Assembly: GCF_004684805.1 (NCBI RefSeq)
Contig: NZ_SRID01000005.1
Span: 1-54,968, forward strand
Length of the DNA stretch: 54,968 nt
Origin: Streptomyces palmae
GTDB lineage: Bacteria > Actinomycetota > Actinomycetes > Streptomycetales > Streptomycetaceae
Direction: 5' to 3'
Shown: positions 7,733 through 16,470 of the stretch, piece by piece
How the letters are laid out: each line of letters starts with the position of its first letter
Numbering within the stretch: position 1 is the stretch's first letter
Notes under the pieces: model-generated
The model's input: only the letters and a program-made list of their open reading frames with translations
Databases searched by the model: none
What the model was told of the DNA's origin: nothing
Made by a program: the position numbers and the translations under genes

Positions 7733-8664
7733 ATCCGCGCGGCTCCCAGCATGTCCGCTTCGGGATCGGGAACGGGGTGCGGACCAGGCAGTCCATGGGC
7801 GATCTGCGGCCGCGTGGGAATGCTCGGGGCGGGGGCGAGCACGCCCGTCCTGGCAGCGCCACCCGTCCTGGCCAGGTCGAGGACGGCTCCGGCCAACCGG
7901 GATACGACGTCGGGCACCTGGCGGAAACTCGGGAAGTCGTTGATGTCGACGATCACCGGGCCGTCGGGGCCGAGCACCACGTCGACGCCGTACAGATCGA
8001 GACCGAAGACCGCTCCCACCTTCGCCGCCACCGCGGCCACCTCGGCGGGCAGGGGGACGGCTCCCTCGTCGAGCGGCCCGTCCGGATGGAGTGGGGAGCG
8101 GCGCAGGGTCGCGTGGAACTCGCCCGCCAGGCAGTAGACCTTCAGGTCGGATCCGGAGTTGGGCACGTGGGGCTGTGCGATGAGCTGGCCCTCTCCCGGC
8201 TGCTCCGCCTCCGCCAGTCGCCCGGGGTCCGACACCAGCCGCACCCCGCGCCCCGAACTCCCGTCGGCGGGCTTGACCACCAAGGGGAATAGCTCGTCGG
8301 GAACCCCTGCGAACAGCGCGGCCCTCGGTGCCGAATAGGTCACCGGAACCGGTAGCCCGTGCTGTCGCGCGATGACCGATGCGAGGACCTTGTCGCGCAC
8401 CGCGCGGATCGACCGGGCGTCGTTCACCGTGGTCAGGCCCACAGCCGCTGCGGCCTCCAGCAGGGTGAGCCCGGGGCCGCCGGACACGGTCTTGAGTACC
8501 CAGGCGTCATGGGTCCCCGCCCTCACCTCTTCCGAGATCCGCAGTAGTGAGCCGCCAGGGCGGACCACGTCCACCCGGTGTCCCCACGACGACAGCCGTC
8601 GGACGACGGCAAGCGGCATGCTGTCATGCCGGTACAGCTCTTCGACGAGGAAGCAGAGCTTCAT
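7729..8664 (-). CDS. ATP-grasp ligase, RimK/ITPK-like (first of pair)
   Basis: 311-residue ATP-grasp enzyme starting MKLCFLVEELYRHDSMPL at ATG 8664, chosen because GAGGGG lies 7 nt upstream; an in-frame ATG 24 nt earlier lacks one. Motifs: PLVVKPADGSSGRGVRLV (P-loop-like lysine and glycine-rich turn), QLIAQPHVPNSGSDLKVYCL, and DLYGVDVVLGPDGPVIVDIN, DFPSFRQVPD (metal-binding D-x-N, and F-P). A proline-rich tail of ~40 residues extends past the ATP-grasp core. It is a diverged paralogue of the next gene. Tandem ATP-grasp enzymes occur in graspetide and small-molecule ligase pathways, but I found no precursor peptide upstream. Cytoplasmic; no signal peptide. Confidence 0.88.
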   Translation of the reverse strand: MKLCFLVEELYRHDSMPLAVVRRLSSWGHRVDVVRPGGSLLRISEEVRAGTHDAWVLKTVSGGPGLTLLEAAAAVGLTTVNDARSIRAVRDKVLASVIARQHGLPVPVTYSAPRAALFAGVPDELFPLVVKPADGSSGRGVRLVSDPGRLAEAEQPGEGQLIAQPHVPNSGSDLKVYCLAGEFHATLRRSPLHPDGPLDEGAVPLPAEVAAVAAKVGAVFGLDLYGVDVVLGPDGPVIVDINDFPSFRQVPDVVSRLAGAVLDLARTGGAARTGVLAPAPSIPTRPQIAHGLPGPHPVPDPEADMLGAARI

Positions 8665-9019
8665 CCCAATACCCCTCGGTGCCCTCATGACTGAGGACGC
8701 GACGATGACGTGCGGTGCTCCTCCGAACACCGCCAAAGGGGCAACGCTACGTCACGCTCAACCCAGGGCGACGGCCACCGTCTGAGGGGCCGACAGATGG
8801 CGCGCGGGGCGCGCGAGCGGCAGGGCACGGGACGGGACGCCCAGGGGTGAGGATCATCGGAGCGACGGAGGCGGACGGTGCCGACCAGGCCCGGACGCCA
8901 GGTCCGGCGGCATTCGAAACCGGCGGCGAGCCGACCGGCTGCCGACACGGGCGATGACGCGCCGCCCGCGCCTCGGAGACGGGCCGCCGCGCTTGAGCCA
9001 TTCGCCCAGTCGATCAGGA
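8665..9019. other. Gap with no recognisable gene
   Basis: Between the ATP-grasp start and the transposase remnant. Open frames on both strands here are arginine/proline-rich and lack coding bias. I looked for a short precursor-peptide gene preceding the ATP-grasp pair and found none with a ribosome-binding site and a plausible core. Confidence 0.5.
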
Positions 9020-9430
9020 TCAGGAGCCGGCCAGCCTGGCGGGCGTCTGACCCGGGCCGGTGTATCGCTGGAGCGGGCGCCACTGCCGCAGTTCGGCGTT
9101 GGCGTGCTCGACGCAGTCCCGGGCCGAGGACTGTCGGCGGCGCACCTCACGCCAGGCGTACTGCTCGCCGAGCGGCGCGTCCTCCTTCGGCTTCTTCGGC
9201 GGGGCACCGACCTGGCTGGGGAACTCGTTCGCCAGGCCCCGGTAGCCCTCATCGACCTCGGCCTTGAGGTTGGGGTGCTGCCGGAACTGCTCGGGGATGC
9301 CCTCGGTGCACGTGGCTGTCCGGTCGTGCACGCGGCCGGGCCGGTCCGCGCCCGACCACAGCAGACGGCCCTGCCCGTCGCTGACGATGGAGGTCCTCAT
9401 GATGTTCTGCTTCTTCCTGCCGGAGACGAA
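9020..9430 (-). pseudogene. 5'- and 3'-truncated IS5-type DDE transposase remnant
   Basis: The minus-strand frame reads SGRKKQNIMRTSIVSDGQGR, then LLWSGADRPGRVHDRTA, then FRQHPNLKAEVDEGYRGLANEFP, then REVRRRQSSARDCVEHANAE, LRQWRPLQRYTG. This is the C-terminal half of the DDE_Tnp_4/IS5-family transposases common in Streptomyces, including the region around the last catalytic glutamate (VEHANAE). The N-terminal half is absent: upstream the frame is non-coding and abuts the hydrolase gene. After LQRYTG the family's usual ending is replaced by unrelated residues and a stop. No terminal inverted repeats were found. A dead relic. Confidence 0.8.
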
Positions 9431-9498
9431 GGCCCGCCGTCCGGGCCTGTTCCTCCCGGCTGATGGCCGGGTTCCGCACGGCGGGGCGTGCGGGCCGG

Positions 9499-10212
9499 TC
9501 AGCTCGTCGCCCGTACCACGTCCCTGATCAGGTCGGCGACCTGGCTGGGCTGGGACAGGGCGACGGCGTGGGAGGCGTCCGGGATCTCGGCGACGACGGC
9601 TCCGGCCCGCTCGGCGCCGAAACGCTGGACCTCGGGGTTGATCGTGCGGTCGGCCCCGGCCACCAGGGCCCAGGACGGCCGGGTCCGCCACGCGGCCGTG
9701 GCCGCGGCCTCGGCGAAGACGGCGGTGGCCAGCGGACGCTGGGTCGCCGCCAGGATGCTGGCCACGTCCTTGGTCACGTCGGCCGCGAAGACGGCGGGGT
9801 AGGCCGCCTCGTCGATGGTGACCTCGACCGCGCGGTGGCCGTCGTGGAGCGGGTACGTCCATTCCTTCAGGTTGCTCGTCAGCGGGGAGTCAGGGAAGCG
9901 CGCCAGCAGTTGGGCGATGCTCTCGCCTTCGCGCAGGACGTAGGCGGCCACGTAGACGAGCCCGACGACGTTCTCCGCCGCGCCGGCCACAGTGATCAGG
10001 GCACCGCCGTAGGAGTGGCCGACGAGCACGGCGGGTCCGTCGATCTGCGAGACGACGGAGGCGAGGTAGGCGGCATCCGAGGCGAGGCCCCGCAGGGGGT
10101 TCGGCGGAGCGATCACCGGAATGTCATGGCTCCGCAGTTCCGCGATGACGCCTATCCAGCCTGTCGCGTCGGCGAAGGCACCGTGCACGAGGACGACGGT
10201 GGGAGTGGTCAT
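9499..10212 (-). CDS. Alpha/beta hydrolase, EstC-like
   Basis: 237-residue cytoplasmic alpha/beta-hydrolase. Start ATG 10212 (MTTPTVVLVHGAFADATGW) has GAGAAGAGAA upstream and matches the family's usual N-terminus. Motifs: VLVHGAFADATGW (oxyanion hole), nucleophile VLVGHSYGGALI (Ser67), LVAGADRTINPEVQ (acid), IPDASHAVALSQPSQVADLI (His near the C-terminus). The HGAFADA and GHSYGG pattern is that of small esterases/AidA-like hydrolases often induced by stress. It lies 190 bp downstream of an AraC regulator on the same strand, which is a candidate controller. Substrate unknown. Confidence 0.9.
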   Translation of the reverse strand: MTTPTVVLVHGAFADATGWIGVIAELRSHDIPVIAPPNPLRGLASDAAYLASVVSQIDGPAVLVGHSYGGALITVAGAAENVVGLVYVAAYVLREGESIAQLLARFPDSPLTSNLKEWTYPLHDGHRAVEVTIDEAAYPAVFAADVTKDVASILAATQRPLATAVFAEAAATAAWRTRPSWALVAGADRTINPEVQRFGAERAGAVVAEIPDASHAVALSQPSQVADLIRDVVRATS

Positions 10213-10402
10213 GGGAGTTCTCTTCTCGGTGTCGGGCCACGTGCGAGGCGTCGCGTCACCGACGGCCGGCGTCATGGCGGTCAGGGCGCGGCCCGCGGAT
10301 CGGCAGGCGGGTCCGTGCGCCTGATCGCTCAGGGTAGAGCCGGAGGAACAGCGCCTCTTGCACGCCGGTGCACCCGCACTGTCATGACAGCGCACGCGCC
10401 TC

Positions 10403-11362
10403 TCATCGCCGTCGCCCGCCTTGGGCGTCGGTGGCCGCCGGAGCGAAGGCGGAGGTCGCCAGTGACTGCCACTGGCTGGGGGTCATGCCGTACGCGCCCC
10501 GGAACGTCCGGCTGAAGTGCGAGGGGCTGCTGAAGCCCCAGCGGTGCGCCACCGCCGCCATGGTGAATCTCCGGTTGGACCGGCCCAATTCGATCCGGCA
10601 GGACTCCAGCCTGCGTCGCCGCACCCATTGGCCCACCGTGCTGCCGTCGCCCTGGAAGAGCTTGTGCAGGTACCGGACGGAGATGTGGTGGGCGCGTGCG
10701 ATCGACTCGGGTGACAGGTCCGGGTCCATGAGGTGTTCTTCGATGAAGGCGCGGATCCGGGACAGCATCTCGTTGCCGGCCCCGGCCATCTCGTCGGCCT
10801 CGTCCGCGGTGTCCACGTCGAGGAGTTCCATGACCAGGATGGACAACAGGTGAACGGCCGTCCGGGCGCGCCGGTCCCCGATCGTGGACGGGCGGGACTC
10901 CGCCGTGGCGGCAAGGGCGGACAGGAAGTCCGACACCAGCGACCCGAGCCCCTCACCGCCATCCATGGGCACCCCGAGCACCCGGTTCAGCTCCGACTCG
11001 GTGACTCCCGGATAGCAGCGCGGTATCCGGAAGAAGATCATCTGGCAGTCGTCGCCGAAGCGCAGCAGGTTCCGTCGGGACGGATCGCAGAAGACCAGGT
11101 CGTTCGGCTCCAGGCGGGCCTTGGCCCCCTGACGGGCGGTCGTGACGGGTCCGCGGACATGCAGGCCGAGGTAGAGGTGGTTTCCGTCGCTCGAATCCGG
11201 CATCTCGGAAAGTACCTGCACCAGCAACTCCGAGGGGAAGGAGGCCGGAGGGAGGTCGAGTGCGCGCCGACTCGCCCGTTCGGCCACGGGGGACATCAGT
11301 GATGGGGTCATGGGACATCCGGGCCGGCTCCGTCTCCGGTCCGCCGTGATCGGCTCCTTCAT
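10403..11362 (-). CDS. AraC-family regulator (first copy)
   Basis: 319-residue AraC/XylS regulator. I choose ATG 11362 (MKEPITADRRR) because GGGAAGAGG sits 5 nt before it. The N-terminal ~190 residues form a cupin-like sensing domain (AraC-binding-like: LEPNDLVFCDPSRRNLLRFG, FFRIPRCYPGVTESELNRVLG). The C-terminal ~110 residues hold two helix-turn-helix units: PESIARAHHISVRYLHKLFQ and MAAVAHRWGFSSPSHFSRTF, ending in GAYGMTPSQW. A similar AraC protein is encoded at 31647-32627. Neighbouring PucR regulator (11523) and hydrolase (10212) are on the same strand, with gaps of 160 and 190 bp, so they probably have separate promoters. Confidence 0.93.
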   Translation of the reverse strand: MKEPITADRRRSRPGCPMTPSLMSPVAERASRRALDLPPASFPSELLVQVLSEMPDSSDGNHLYLGLHVRGPVTTARQGAKARLEPNDLVFCDPSRRNLLRFGDDCQMIFFRIPRCYPGVTESELNRVLGVPMDGGEGLGSLVSDFLSALAATAESRPSTIGDRRARTAVHLLSILVMELLDVDTADEADEMAGAGNEMLSRIRAFIEEHLMDPDLSPESIARAHHISVRYLHKLFQGDGSTVGQWVRRRRLESCRIELGRSNRRFTMAAVAHRWGFSSPSHFSRTFRGAYGMTPSQWQSLATSAFAPAATDAQGGRRR

Positions 11363-11522
11363 GGCCTCTTCCCTGGTCGGGGGCGGCCCGGTGCGTCCGC
11401 CTCGTCCCCGACATCTTCGAACGCGGCGCGCCGCCGCCACCACCGCGTGCTGTAGGACTCGGCGGGGCGATCCTTCTCGCTTTGTCGAATCGGTGGGAGG
11501 CCGCCGCGGGGCCGGGCCGCGG

Positions 11523-12770
11523 TCAGGCGGCCGCCTCGTCGCTCGCGGTGAGGAGTTCCTCGATCCTGAGCCCGAGGTGCAGAGTGAGCCGGTGAGCGCC
11601 GTTGTCGAGGTCGAGTCCGGTGATCTCCTGGATCTGGCGCAGGCGGTAGTGGAGCGAGGTGCGGTGGAGTCGCATCGCCTCCGCCGCCCGGGAAATCGAT
11701 CCGGCGTGCTCAAGGAAGCAGCGCAGGGTGTCCCGCAGCCGGTCGCCGCCGTCGGCCTCGGCCAGGGTACGGAGCGGCTTGGGCACCAGTGACGCGTTCA
11801 GGGTGTGCTCGGGGAGTTGGAGGAACACGGTGAGGTCCCCGAGCAGGTCCCAGTCGCCGATGCCCTTCAGGGAGGGCAGTCGGCGCGCCGCGCGGGCCGC
11901 CACGAGCGCCTGCTCGTACGAGGTCCATGCGTGGTGGAGGCCCGGGTGCCGCCCGCCGACGCCGATCACGGGGGCGGCCGACGGGTGCAGGAAGGTGCGG
12001 AGTTCGTCGAGGATGCGGGCGCACTGGGCGGCGACCTGGTCCGGGCCGCAGGGCCCCTCGCGCAGTTGCAGCAGGATCGCCCGCTCCTGGTCGACCGCGA
12101 GGAGGCCCTGTGCCGAGGGCGTCTGCCGGAACCCTTCCAGCACCCCCCGCAGGGCTGCCTCGGACTGCCGCACCGGCTCCGGCCCGCGGCTCAACTGGAC
12201 GAGGGTGACCAGGACGTGCTCCGCCTCCCCGAGCAGACCGAGTTCCACGGCCCGCCGACGGGCGGCGGTTCGTGCGGCGACGTCGGTGCCGACGAGTTCC
12301 AGCACCAGGTTCCGCTCGTCGGTCCTCCGGGGGTCGGTGGCGATGTGCTCCACGTACAGCTGGGCCGCCATGGCCTCGGCGGCCCGGGCGATGGCCTCGG
12401 TCTCCTGATCCCCGAGCGCCATCTCGGGCTCGATCACGATGAGCAGCCCGAGGAGATGTCCGCGCTCGCGCAGCGGCACGACGTAACGGGGCAGCAGTCC
12501 CAGATCGTCGCGGCCGTCGATGAATCCCGGCCTGGACCACTGGGTCACGCCGTGGGCGAGGACATGGCGGATGGCCGCGTTGTCCGCACAGCCGTGCAAC
12601 AGGGTGCGGATCCGCACCGGGTCCTCGTCGCCGAAGTGGCGGCTCGTACTGACCATGCGGACCAGCGGATCGGCGACCGCCACGGACCGGCCGAGCTTCT
12701 CCGCGAGTTCGTCGACGAGCGCCTGAAGCTCCGGGCTGCCAGGGCGGGCTCGCTGGAGCCTTGCGGTCAT
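11523..12770 (-). CDS. PucR/CdaR-family regulator (first copy)
   Basis: 415-residue regulator. ATG 12770 (MTARLQRARPG) is preceded by GGGAGAGGA. Residues ~10-170 form a GAF-like sensory region (DPLVRMVSTSRHFGDEDPVR ... GLLPRYVVPLRERGHLLGLL). The middle is a CdaR GGDEF-like region (VIGVGGRHPGLHHAWTSYEQ, ALVAARAARRL). The C-terminus is the PucR helix-turn-helix: FLEHAGSISRAAEAMRLHR, TSLHYRLRQIQEITGLDL. This family senses small molecules and controls nearby catabolic genes. A close paralogue, same architecture, is at 34075 on the plus strand. The gene follows the LAL regulator by 138 bp. Confidence 0.92.
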   Translation of the reverse strand: MTARLQRARPGSPELQALVDELAEKLGRSVAVADPLVRMVSTSRHFGDEDPVRIRTLLHGCADNAAIRHVLAHGVTQWSRPGFIDGRDDLGLLPRYVVPLRERGHLLGLLIVIEPEMALGDQETEAIARAAEAMAAQLYVEHIATDPRRTDERNLVLELVGTDVAARTAARRRAVELGLLGEAEHVLVTLVQLSRGPEPVRQSEAALRGVLEGFRQTPSAQGLLAVDQERAILLQLREGPCGPDQVAAQCARILDELRTFLHPSAAPVIGVGGRHPGLHHAWTSYEQALVAARAARRLPSLKGIGDWDLLGDLTVFLQLPEHTLNASLVPKPLRTLAEADGGDRLRDTLRCFLEHAGSISRAAEAMRLHRTSLHYRLRQIQEITGLDLDNGAHRLTLHLGLRIEELLTASDEAAA

Positions 12771-12908
12771 GCGTCGTTCCTCTCCCGATCACTGTTCCCC
12801 GCGGATCGCCCCCCTTTCCGCGGTTCCCGACCATTGTGGGGAGGCCTGGGCGTCGGCACATCGCATGAATCCTTCATGAGTACGACGCCCGCATGGGATA
12901 CGAAGCGG

Positions 12909-15758
12909 TTACTCTCCGCTGTCACGGATCCGCGCCAGCCTGGTCAGCTCCGCCCGCGAGGTGAGGTCGAGCTTGGTGAAGGCCCGGCGCACGTGCGAAC
13001 TCACCGTGTGCGGCGAGAGGGAGAGGCGCTCGGCCACCTGGAGGTTGGTGAGTCCCTGGGTCACGAGCCGTACCACCCGGACCTCTGCCGCCGTCAGCTC
13101 GGGCCACTCCCCGGCCCGTGCGGCCGACGAGGGACGTCGGCGGACACCCGCGGCCCGCAGGCGCCGGCGGACGCGTGTGACGTCCCGCTCGGCGCCCGCT
13201 CGGGTGTAGAGGGCGAGGGCCGCCTCCAGGTAGGGCACCGCTTCGAACCTGCGAGTGGCCACGAGTCCGCGTCCGGCGTCCTCCAGCGCCGAGGCCCGGG
13301 CCATCGTCCGAGGGCAGTCCTCGTACAGCCGCACCGCGCGCAGGAGGGGACCGAGGTCGTTGTCCAGGAGACCGCGGGCGTGCGCCGCGGTGGCGGCGAG
13401 GAAGGGGAGCTCGGGGTTGAGCGCGGCTCGTCGCTCGGCCAGTCCGACCGCCTGCGCGGCCCGCTCGTACGCGTCGGCGCGCACCGCCATGCGGACGAGC
13501 ACCGGGGTGTCGGCGGGGTCGAGCCAGCCGGCCAGGGCGGGCCGCTCCTCGGCACGCGCCGCCATCACCTCGTCGAGTTCGGCCATGGCACGGTCGGGTC
13601 GGCCCTCGACGTCGGCCATCAGTGCCAGCATCCAGGAGCCGACCTCGCGGACGAGTGGTGCGCCGCCGCTCCGCATGCGCCGCGCCCGGGCCGCGTACTC
13701 CCGTGCGGCCTGCTGGTCGTTGGTGTGGAGTGCGACGCGCATCATCGCGTGCCGGAGCGTGATGTCGGCGAGGTCCCCCCTGCCGAACTCGTCGGTCATC
13801 GCGGACGCGACGTCGGCGGACGCCCGGGCGTCCGCCAGCCGTCCGGCGTCCAGGAGCACTCGGGCGCGATTCGTGAGCCACAGGCGGGTGGTGGCCGTCC
13901 GGCCCTGGCCCCGGGCCTCTCGGGCGCCCTCCTCCGCGGCGGCGAGCGCCTCCGCCGAGCGGCCGGCCGCGTTCAGCAGGAAGCCGTGCCACAGAGCCGG
14001 TGGATCCCACGGCGACGGGTCGTCGCCCAGTTCGGCGGCCAGGGCGGCGCCCCGGTCCGCCCGCCGGATCGCCTCGGTCCACTCCATCCGGTGGAAGCAC
14101 ACGGCCGACTCGGCCATCACCACGGTGGCCTCGGCCGCGCGGTCCCCCGCCGCCTCGACGCTCTCCCGTGCCTCCGCCAGGGCCTGCTCGGCCGCCTGGC
14201 ACTCGCCCGCCAGCGCCAGGCCCAGACACAGCAGCCCCAGCAGCCGGGCCCGCAGGGCCGCGGGGATCCGGGGCAGCGACGCCCCGGCACGGGCCTGCCA
14301 CACCATCTCGGTGAAGCCGAACTGGGCGGACAGGCGCGCCAGGGCCAGGTGTACGCGGGCCGCGGCCTCGGGCCCGAGGCCGTCGGCCGACAGGGCGGCG
14401 GCTCCCAGCTCACGTGCTCGGTCCGGCCGGCCCGTCTGCCAGAGCAGCGGGATGGTCTCGGCGATGATCCGCGGCCGCTCCACGGCGTCCTCGGCGGTGA
14501 GCTCCAGGGCCTTGAGGCTGAGTTCGGCCGCCGCTTCGGGGGCGGTGGCGGCGAGTTCCGCGGCGGCGGCACGCAGCCGTTCGGCCTGTACCCGGTGGCC
14601 CGGCTCCGCGTCGCCGGCCGGCGACGCGGAGGGCCCGATCGGTGCGGGCACGCTCTCCACCGGCAGCTCGGCTGCCTGACGGCGCAGCGCCTGGCGCAGG
14701 GACAGCGGAAGGCAGGCTTCCACCGCCTCGCGTATCAGATCGTGGCGGAATTCCAGGCGGTCGCCCCGTTCGACGAGCAGATCAGCGTCGATGGACTCCC
14801 GCACCGCGGTGATGAGTGCCGCCGACGATCTGCCGAGCAGTTCGGCGACCAGGGCGACGGTGACCGGGCGGCCCGCGGCGGCCACCGTCTGCACCAGCTC
14901 GCGGGCCGCGTCCGACAGCTGGGCGAGGCGGCGTCCGACGGAGGGCAGTCGCCGTGGGGGGACGGATCCGGCCGACAGCCTGGCCATGCCGTTCTCGATC
15001 GTCACCACCTCCTCGTTCCTCAGCGCGCCCAGCAGTTCGACCAGCAGCAGCGGCACCCCCTCGGCGCGGCCGGCGAGGCGGAGGACGTCCGGATCGGGAG
15101 CGGCGCCCAGGAGGTCCTCGGCGATCCGCGCGATCGCCTGCTCCCCGAGCGCCGGGAGAACCAGCTCGTGTGCGCCGATCTGCCGGAGCCTTTCCAGCGT
15201 GGTGCGCACGCCCGGCGGCACGCTGCCGCCGCTCACGGCCACCAGCCACAGGATCGCGTGCGAGGTGAGCCTGGCCGCGATGGTGTGCAAGGTGAGCAGC
15301 GTCAGGTCATCGCACCACTGGAGATCGTCGAGGACGATGAGCAGCGGTCCGTCTCCAGCCGTCTCCCGCACCCGGTCCTCCAACTCCTGGAGCAGCCAGA
15401 ACCGCTGGCCGGGTGTGGTGGCGAGGTCCCGGAGCCGGGTGGCGACCGGCCGCGGGCCCGCCTGGGAGTGCAGCCCGTCCAGCAGTGGGCCGAGCGGCAC
15501 GAACTGCCCGTCGGGGTCGGCCGCGCCGTGGAACACCCTGATCCCGCGTCGTTCGGCGGAAGCCGCGGCCTCCGCGAGGAGCCTGGACCGGCCGATGCCC
15601 GCAGGGCCTTCGACGAGGACGATCCCGCCTTCGCTACGGGCGAGCGCGTCGAGCCGCTCCTCGATGGACGCCAGCTCCGCCTCCCTGCCGCGCAGGGGCG
15701 CCCGCGCGGCGTCGAGGCCCTCGGGCACGGGCCATGTTCTCAATCGGTTCACGCTCAT
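12909..15758 (-). CDS. LAL-type LuxR regulator with AAA ATPase domain
   Basis: 949-residue large ATP-binding LuxR regulator. Residues 22-60 carry LRGREAELASIEERL and a P-loop reading GPAGIGRS, with arginine (R57) where the Walker A lysine is expected. Walker B is intact (LLIVLDDLQWCDD, ~139-151). A long TPR-like helical middle follows, and the C-terminal ~65 residues are a LuxR helix-turn-helix (LTAAEVRVVRLVTQGLTNLQ, VAERLSLSPHTVSSHVRRAF). LAL proteins (MalT-like) control catabolic and secondary-metabolite genes. It lies 97 bp downstream of the FMN reductase, so it could be cotranscribed with the flavoenzyme pair. The K-to-R change may weaken ATP binding. Confidence 0.92.
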   Translation of the reverse strand: MSVNRLRTWPVPEGLDAARAPLRGREAELASIEERLDALARSEGGIVLVEGPAGIGRSRLLAEAAASAERRGIRVFHGAADPDGQFVPLGPLLDGLHSQAGPRPVATRLRDLATTPGQRFWLLQELEDRVRETAGDGPLLIVLDDLQWCDDLTLLTLHTIAARLTSHAILWLVAVSGGSVPPGVRTTLERLRQIGAHELVLPALGEQAIARIAEDLLGAAPDPDVLRLAGRAEGVPLLLVELLGALRNEEVVTIENGMARLSAGSVPPRRLPSVGRRLAQLSDAARELVQTVAAAGRPVTVALVAELLGRSSAALITAVRESIDADLLVERGDRLEFRHDLIREAVEACLPLSLRQALRRQAAELPVESVPAPIGPSASPAGDAEPGHRVQAERLRAAAAELAATAPEAAAELSLKALELTAEDAVERPRIIAETIPLLWQTGRPDRARELGAAALSADGLGPEAAARVHLALARLSAQFGFTEMVWQARAGASLPRIPAALRARLLGLLCLGLALAGECQAAEQALAEARESVEAAGDRAAEATVVMAESAVCFHRMEWTEAIRRADRGAALAAELGDDPSPWDPPALWHGFLLNAAGRSAEALAAAEEGAREARGQGRTATTRLWLTNRARVLLDAGRLADARASADVASAMTDEFGRGDLADITLRHAMMRVALHTNDQQAAREYAARARRMRSGGAPLVREVGSWMLALMADVEGRPDRAMAELDEVMAARAEERPALAGWLDPADTPVLVRMAVRADAYERAAQAVGLAERRAALNPELPFLAATAAHARGLLDNDLGPLLRAVRLYEDCPRTMARASALEDAGRGLVATRRFEAVPYLEAALALYTRAGAERDVTRVRRRLRAAGVRRRPSSAARAGEWPELTAAEVRVVRLVTQGLTNLQVAERLSLSPHTVSSHVRRAFTKLDLTSRAELTRLARIRDSGE

Positions 15759-15855
15759 TCCGCCGGCCGGGGCCGCACGGGACGGGCTTCGGTCCGCGTG
15801 CGGTACGGCGGATCAGTATGCGGCACACCGCCTTCGTCAGGGGCGGGATCCGGTC

Positions 15856-16470
15856 TCAGTCGAAGCGCAGGTCCGCGAGTTGCCGTTCGAGGGCGGTGAC
15901 GTCGTCCTCGGGTTCGGCGCGGGTCGGACGGGTGGCCATGAGCGCGGCCAGCTCGGCGCCCGCCCGGCGGACGCGGGCGGGCAGGCCGTCGGTGTGTTGG
16001 TCTCCCCCCGACCCCCAGTCCTCGGACGCCGCGTACACCGCGGTGGGTACGGTGGCCGCGCGCAGATAGGCGAAGAGCGGGCGCATGGCGTGTTCGAGGA
16101 CCAGGGAGTGGCGGGCGGTGCCGCCCGTCGCCGCGATCAGGACCGGCTTCCCGGTCAGGGCGTCCGGGTCGATCACGTCGAAGAAGGACTTGAAGAGCCC
16201 GCTGTAGGAGGCCGCGAACACCGGGGTCACGACGATCAGGCCATCGGACCCTGTCACGGTGTCGATCGCGGCGGCCAGGCGCGGCGGCGGAAAGCCTGTC
16301 ACCAGGTGGTTGGCGACATCGCCGGCCAGCTCGCGCAGCTCCACGACCTCGATGGACGCGGCGTGGCCCCGGGTGGCGAGCTCGTCGCGGGCCGACTCGG
16401 TCAGCCGGTCCGCGAGCAGACGGGTGGAGGACGGGGTGCTCAGCCCCGCTGAGACGGCGGTCAGTTTCAC
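15856..16470 (-). CDS. NAD(P)H-dependent FMN reductase, CE1759 type
   Basis: 204-residue flavodoxin-like reductase supplying reduced FMN to the adjacent monooxygenase. The GTG start at 16470 (VKLTAVSAGLSTPSSTRLLA) overlaps the stop of the LLM gene (GTGA). The N-terminal phosphate loop SAGLSTPSSTR binds FMN phosphate, and the middle motif GLIVVTPVFAASYSGLFKSF, FDVI is characteristic of the SsuE/CE1759 group. The pairing of an LLM oxidoreductase with this reductase is the named CE1758/CE1759 two-gene family. Cytoplasmic. Reaction: NAD(P)H + FMN to FMNH2. The downstream LAL regulator begins 97 bp later. Confidence 0.92.
   Translation of the reverse strand: MKLTAVSAGLSTPSSTRLLADRLTESARDELATRGHAASIEVVELRELAGDVANHLVTGFPPPRLAAAIDTVTGSDGLIVVTPVFAASYSGLFKSFFDVIDPDALTGKPVLIAATGGTARHSLVLEHAMRPLFAYLRAATVPTAVYAASEDWGSGGDQHTDGLPARVRRAGAELAALMATRPTRAEPEDDVTALERQLADLRFD

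Noticed and set aside
8665..9019. Possible graspetide precursor upstream of the ATP-grasp pair
   Set aside because: No short frame with ribosome site and a repeated Thr/Ser-Glu/Asp core on either strand.
11805..15899. 1364-codon plus-strand open frame opposite PucR and LAL genes
   Set aside because: Antisense shadow of two real regulators; no domain, high-GC artefact.
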